DNA of 64,000 nucleotides from Azospira restricta (GTDB lineage Bacteria > Pseudomonadota > Gammaproteobacteria > Burkholderiales > Rhodocyclaceae), in NCBI RefSeq assembly GCF_016858125.1, contig NZ_CP064781.1, forward strand, positions 2,985,501 through 3,049,500. Reading direction: 5' to 3'. Below the pieces are notes generated by a model. That model made no database searches, was not told the DNA's origin, and saw nothing but the letters and a program-made list of their open reading frames with translations. Shown in pieces: positions 61,001 to 64,000 of the stretch (positions within the stretch are counted from its first letter, which is position 1; each line of letters opens with the position of its first letter). Made by a program: the position numbers and the translations under genes.

Positions 61001-63119
61001 GCGTGAGTCGCTGCCGCTGCTCGAGCAGGCCTATGCCGTCTCGCTCGAGAAGGGCGACTTCGAGTACGCCTCCTACGCCCGCAACAACCAGATGCAGATG
61101 CTGTTCCACTGCGGCAACAAGCTCGACGAGCTGCTGCCGGAGATGGCCCAGGCGCACCGCGACCTGCTCCGCTTCCAGGTCGGCTCCTCGCTCTACTGGC
61201 ACGACATCTGGTGGCAGACGGCGCAGAACTTCGTCGCCGCCCCCGACCCGGTCGACGTGCTCGCCGGCCCGGCCTACGACGAGGCAGTGTCGCTGCCGCA
61301 GCACCTCAAGGTCGATGACCACAGCACGCTGTTCCTGCTCTACTGCGCGAAGACGATGCTCGCCGTCTTCTTCAACGAACCCCGGCGCGCGCTCGCCCAC
61401 GTCAGCGAGGCGCGGCGGCGCCTGGGCGGCGGCGCCGGCATGCACGCCGAGACGCTGTTCCATTTCTACGAGTCGCTGGCCCTGCTCGCCGACGCCGACG
61501 GCCGCAGCTACCAGCACCAGCTGCGCGTCCTGCAGCAGGTCGAGCGCAACCAGAAGAAGCTCGCGCGCTGGGCCGACCACGCGCCTTCGAACCACCGCCA
61601 GCACTGGTGCCTGGTCGAGGCCGAGCGTCTGCGCGTGGTCGGCAATCCGGAGGGCGCCACCGGCCACTACGAGCAGGCGATCGATGCCGCGCGCGACGGC
61701 GGCTTCGTCCACGAGGAGGCACTCGCCTGCGAGCTGGCCGCCCGCTTCCAGCGCCGGCAGCGGCGCGAGCGGCTGGCCAGCTACTACCTGCGCCAGGCGC
61801 TGCAGCTCTACGAGCGCTGGGGATGTGCCGGCAAGGTCGCGCAGCTGCGTGCCCAGCACCCGATGGCGCTGCTGAACGTGGCGCAGGCAGGCAGCCAGCG
61901 GCGGGCGACGCAGACGCGGCTGCGCCGCTCGAGCTCGGCGCACGGCGGCGAGACCTTCGACCTGGAGGCGGTGACGCAGGCCTCGCAGGCGATCTCCAGC
62001 GAGATCGTCATCGACAACCTGGTGAAGACGCTGCTCAAGATCGTCATCGAGCACTCCGGCGCGCAGAAGGCGGTGCTCGTCCTCCGCCACGACGCCGAGC
62101 TGCGCATCGAGGCCACCGGCATCGCCGGCGCGACGATCGAGGTCCGCGTCGAAGCGCAGGCGCTCGACGCGCCCGACCACCCGCCGCTGCCGAGGACGCT
62201 GGTGCAGTATGTCGGGCGGGCGCTGAAGTCGGTGGTCATCGACGACGCGCGGGGGCAGACGCCGTTCTCGCGCGACCCCTACTTCCTGCGCGAGCACCCG
62301 GTATCGGTGCTGTGCGAACCGATCCTGCAGCAGGGCAAGCTGGTCGGCATGCTCTACCTGGAGAACAACCTGACCGCCGGCACCTTCACCGAGGCACGCC
62401 TGGAGCTGCTGCGCCTGCTTTCTGCGCAGGCGGCGATCTCGATCGAGAACGCCCGCCTCTACGGCGGCCTCGAGCGCAAGGTCGAAGAGCGCACGCAGAA
62501 GCTGCAGGATTCGCTGGCGACGCAGGAGCAGCTCAACGCCGAACTGCACGCGTCGAGCGTCAAGCTGGAAGCGGCCTACGCGCAACTGCACGAGGCCAAC
62601 CGCCTGCTCGAGGAGCGCGCCAACACCGACGGCCTGACCGGGCTCGCCAACCGCCGCTACTTCGGCGAGCGGCTCGAGTACGAGGTCGGCCGCTGTGCGC
62701 GCGAGCAGCAGCCGCTGTCGCTGATCATCTGCGACCTGGACAACTTCAAGCGCTACAACGACCTCTACGGCCATGTCAGCGGCGACGAATGCCTGCGCCG
62801 GGCGGCGGCGATCAAGTCGGTGTTCGGCCGCAACACCGACCTCGTCGCCCGCTACGGCGGCGAGGAGTTCGTCATCCTGCTGCCGGCGACCGACTCGGTC
62901 GAGGCGGTGCGCATGGGCGAACGCATGCGCACCACGGTCGCCGACCTCGGTATCGAGCACGGCGGCAACGCCGGCTTCGGCGTCGCCACCGTCAGCGTCG
63001 GCTGCTACACGCTGGTGCCGGCGCTCGGCACCGCGCACCAGGCGGTGATCGAGAGCGCCGATCGCGCGCTCTACGTCGCCAAGGGGCGCGGCCGCAACTG
63101 CCTGGTCAGCCTCGAGTAG
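58005..63119 (+). CDS. giant Ser/Thr kinase - AAA ATPase - helical repeat - GAF - GGDEF signalling protein
   Basis: A 1,704-residue soluble protein. The N-terminal eukaryotic-type kinase domain (about 1-285) has a VVLKIL Lys, catalytic IHKDLNPANIVW and DFGIAS. Next is a STAND-like AAA ATPase with VEGAPGVGKSALV (about 331-338) and VVFVDDWQWAD (about 458). A long alpha-helical region (about 660-1290) probably forms TPR-like repeats. Then come a GAF domain (about 1325-1485), a coiled coil (about 1490-1535) and a diguanylate cyclase with GGEEF (1618-1622) and an RxxD inhibitory site (RNTD). Related proteins in other bacteria often end in a histidine kinase; here the output is c-di-GMP synthesis. 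I chose the ATG at 58005 because of GGGAGGGAG; an in-frame ATG at 57966 overlaps the upstream stop by 4 bases. Confidence 0.87.
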   Translation: MAALDDSGFRLDEKLHDDRQTRVYRARRSVDDCPVVLKILSDEQPLSEAIPRYRREYEITRSLGGIDGVIKVYDLVEVHGSLMIVEEDIGAESLDRVLARARPDLAQALALAVRIAHILGEVHQHSVIHKDLNPANIVWNPVSGELRLIDFGIASQLSQEQQEFQSPTQLEGTLAYTSPEQTGRVNRKLDYRSDLYSLGVTLYELFCGTLPFPAREGIELVHAHIALTPPAPHEVDPRVPPVVSRIVMRLLEKMADDRYQSAWGVKHDLERCLAELREKGGIASFPLGEGDIPVRFHIPQKLYGRDREVAAILAAFDRAAAGAAGLLLVEGAPGVGKSALVHEVHQPLTERRGNFVAGKFDQYQRDVPFYAWTLAFQDFCHLLLQEDEAALARWRQRILTGVGSLGRVLTDVVPSIELIIGRQPEVPPLAGEQALNRLNYVFGNFIKAISVAEHPLVVFVDDWQWADSGSLSLLRFILGSGRGDHLLVICAYRDNEVDATHPLSTALAEIGRSDTAVETIRLQNLGADDVRRLVGDALGDAPGLQDLARLAYEKTQGNAFFLVQLLNDLHERAAISFDRNRRCWSWNRAQIEAAGIADNVVGLMAERIRNLPEATRRALIYAACIGDRFRLTTLARILDCPPHFVADDLEPALQEGILDPLGSGYRFARQKGNSGLAHYKFVHDRVRQAAYGLAGADANERAHYEIARLWLDESSIDEQERNIFDIANQYNAGRRLIDSPAQRAELLAINLRAGKRAKQAADHASALNYLRSALELRGDDCWRARREQTAELHLLAAEMALLCKDYAAMESWLDDYLAHVGEPLAQVGALKIRLQAYVAQNRLAEAVDVGLHALGLLGTALPRRPGKLRVAARLVETRLAIKRRSFTDLYVLPAMTDPQRLATMELLGLLLPPAYWTSQGLLALVVFQMVRETLAHGYSPNAGYGLSWWGITESALLGNIDAGAVFGEFAIELARKHQLKLQQPLFFAGWIVHKYKHPLRESLPLLEQAYAVSLEKGDFEYASYARNNQMQMLFHCGNKLDELLPEMAQAHRDLLRFQVGSSLYWHDIWWQTAQNFVAAPDPVDVLAGPAYDEAVSLPQHLKVDDHSTLFLLYCAKTMLAVFFNEPRRALAHVSEARRRLGGGAGMHAETLFHFYESLALLADADGRSYQHQLRVLQQVERNQKKLARWADHAPSNHRQHWCLVEAERLRVVGNPEGATGHYEQAIDAARDGGFVHEEALACELAARFQRRQRRERLASYYLRQALQLYERWGCAGKVAQLRAQHPMALLNVAQAGSQRRATQTRLRRSSSAHGGETFDLEAVTQASQAISSEIVIDNLVKTLLKIVIEHSGAQKAVLVLRHDAELRIEATGIAGATIEVRVEAQALDAPDHPPLPRTLVQYVGRALKSVVIDDARGQTPFSRDPYFLREHPVSVLCEPILQQGKLVGMLYLENNLTAGTFTEARLELLRLLSAQAAISIENARLYGGLERKVEERTQKLQDSLATQEQLNAELHASSVKLEAAYAQLHEANRLLEERANTDGLTGLANRRYFGERLEYEVGRCAREQQPLSLIICDLDNFKRYNDLYGHVSGDECLRRAAAIKSVFGRNTDLVARYGGEEFVILLPATDSVEAVRMGERMRTTVADLGIEHGGNAGFGVATVSVGCYTLVPALGTAHQAVIESADRALYVAKGRGRNCLVSLE

Positions 63120-63128
63120 CCGCCGCGC

Positions 63129-63899
63129 TCAGCCGCCGGAACGCGCCGCAGCCAGCTTCGACAGTGCCTCCATCAGGTCCACCGGCATCGGGAAGACGAT
63201 CGTCGACGACTTGTCGCCGGCGATGTTGGTCAGCGTCTGCAGGTAGCGCAACTGCATCGCCTGCGGCGACTGCGCCAGCACGCGCGCCGCCTCGAGCAGC
63301 TTTTCCGAGGCCTGCAGCTCGCCCTCGGCGTGGATCACCTTCGCCCGCCGCTCGCGCTCGGCCTCGGCCTGGCGGGCGATCGCGCGCACCATCGACTCGT
63401 TGATGTCGACGTGCTTGATCTCGACGTTGGCCACCTTGATCCCCCACGAGTCGGTCTGCGTGTCGAGGATCTGCTGGATGTCGGCATTCAGCCGCTCGCG
63501 CTCGGCGAGCATGTCGTCGAGCTCGTGCTTGCCGAGCACCGAGCGCAGCGTCGTCTGCGCCAGCTGCGAGGTCGCCTCGAAGAAGTTGGCGACGTGGATG
63601 ATCGCCTTCTGCGGATCGACGACGCGGAAATAGACCACCGCGTTCACCTGCACCGAAACGTTGTCGCGCGAGATCACGTCCTGGCTCGGCACGTCCATCA
63701 CCACCAGGCGCAGGTCGACGCGCACCATCTGCTGGATGCCCGGGACGACGAGGATGATCCCCGGTCCCTTGACCTTCCAGAAGCGCCCGAGCAGGAAGAC
63801 GACGCCGCGCTCGTATTCGCGCAGGATGCGCACGCTCGCCGCCGCCAGCGCGATCAGCAGCACGACGGCACCGGCCCAGCCGAAATCCCAGATGATCAT
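63129..63899 (-). CDS. stomatin-like slipin (SPFH/band 7 family)
   Basis: A 256-residue membrane-anchored protein. It has an N-terminal hydrophobic hairpin/anchor (about 8-25), then the prohibitin/stomatin core: [49 protein letters not shown] and the C-terminal coiled coil with [21 protein letters not shown]. Slipins oligomerise in membrane microdomains and are usually encoded with an NfeD-type partner; that is the case here. The ATG overlaps the nfeD stop by 3 bases. It is convergent with the kinase-cyclase gene. Confidence 0.93.
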   Translation of the reverse strand: MIIWDFGWAGAVVLLIALAAASVRILREYERGVVFLLGRFWKVKGPGIILVVPGIQQMVRVDLRLVVMDVPSQDVISRDNVSVQVNAVVYFRVVDPQKAIIHVANFFEATSQLAQTTLRSVLGKHELDDMLAERERLNADIQQILDTQTDSWGIKVANVEIKHVDINESMVRAIARQAEAERERRAKVIHAEGELQASEKLLEAARVLAQSPQAMQLRYLQTLTNIAGDKSSTIVFPMPVDLMEALSKLAAARSGG

Positions 63900-64000
63900 G
63901 ACTGTTCTCCTTTGTCTCCCGGTTCGACGATCAGGGTCAGCCCGTCGACGGCGACGATCCTGGCCCGCTCCCCGCGCGCCAACGGCCTGCTGCTGCGCGC
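63896..64000 (-). CDS. NfeD family protein, C-terminal end (partial)
   Basis: Only 34 C-terminal residues are visible, reading [23 protein letters not shown] and then a short acidic tail. The pattern G-x-A-R-I-V-x-V-D-G-L-x-L-x-V-x-P is the end of the NfeD soluble OB-fold domain. Its stop overlaps the slipin start (ATGA-type junction), the standard nfeD-slipin arrangement; NfeD proteins bind or protect the SPFH partner. The rest lies outside the window. Confidence 0.8.
   Translation of the reverse strand, partial: ARSSRPLARGERARIVAVDGLTLIVEPGDKGEQS

Noticed and set aside
52883-63038. Very long open frames on the minus strand opposite the hybrid kinase and the kinase-cyclase giant
   Set aside because: Their translations are Arg/Ala/Leu-rich low-complexity shadows of GC-rich codon bias on the plus strand, with no domain signature, while the plus-strand products carry full conserved motifs.

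Overview
The window is about 64 kb of very GC-rich bacterial chromosome with dense, mostly operonic coding and a strong codon bias, which produces long antisense shadow frames. The gene content points to a betaproteobacterium, most likely Rhodocyclales-like. It has the betaproteobacterial small families DUF3460 and DUF3567, the order pyrG..kdsA-eno-ftsB, a PriB-containing rpsF-priB-rpsR-rplI operon, polyhydroxybutyrate (phaB) metabolism and abundant c-di-GMP signalling. The taxonomic call is inference from gene content. I see no rRNA, tRNA, CRISPR array, IS element or phage gene, and no gene-free stretch longer than about 300 bases.

Layout: 1-5.2 kb holds the 3' end of mnmH/selU and a TolC-MacA-MacB type efflux operon with ATPase and permease encoded separately. 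5.2-7.7 kb is a MASE3-PAS-GGDEF-EAL protein. 7.8-12.9 kb (minus) is pyrG, a small nucleotidyltransferase/HEPN pair, kdsA, eno and ftsB, with two inverted-repeat elements flanking eno. 13-18.7 kb has a secreted Cys-containing protein, a methyltransferase, a Pat-type fused acyl-CoA synthetase/GNAT acetyltransferase, DUF3460, DUF3567 and DUF1684 genes. clpB (18.7-21.2 kb) has a clear sigma-32 promoter.

21.3-27.7 kb looks like a sigma-54 regulated locus: a near-perfect -24/-12 promoter precedes a truncated phaB paralogue and full-length phaB, then a PAS/AAA+/Fis enhancer-binding protein, then a second -24/-12 promoter before a branched-chain-type periplasmic binding protein and a long CoA-transferase. 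GAGAC/GTCTC dyads occur upstream of both promoters and are candidate activator sites. Cupin, VOC, a Cache chemoreceptor and a PAS-GGDEF cyclase follow (27.9-32.3 kb).

32.5-38.7 kb (minus) is an operon of a DinG/YoaA helicase, an uncharacterised ATP-grasp-like protein and molybdopterin genes mobB, moeA, moaD and moaE. 38.9-45.9 kb has a Bcp peroxiredoxin, a PIN-PhoH protein, an ACP-FAAL-acyltransferase fusion, a lipoprotein, a Tat-exported transglutaminase-fold protein whose catalytic Cys and Asp are both Asn, and a DUF2061 protein. 46-52.7 kb carries a FecR-domain protein, dnaB, an EamA transporter, a pseudo-receiver diguanylate cyclase and the rpsF-priB-rpsR-rplI operon.

52.9-63.1 kb is a signalling block: a hybrid histidine kinase (SBP3-PAS-PAS-HisKA-HATPase-REC-HPt), a stand-alone condensation/CAT-like acyltransferase, and a 1,704-residue Ser/Thr kinase-AAA ATPase-GAF-GGDEF fusion almost directly downstream. 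The window ends in a stomatin-like slipin gene and the 3' end of its nfeD partner on the minus strand. Four GGDEF proteins lie within 64 kb, so c-di-GMP signalling is a recurring theme.
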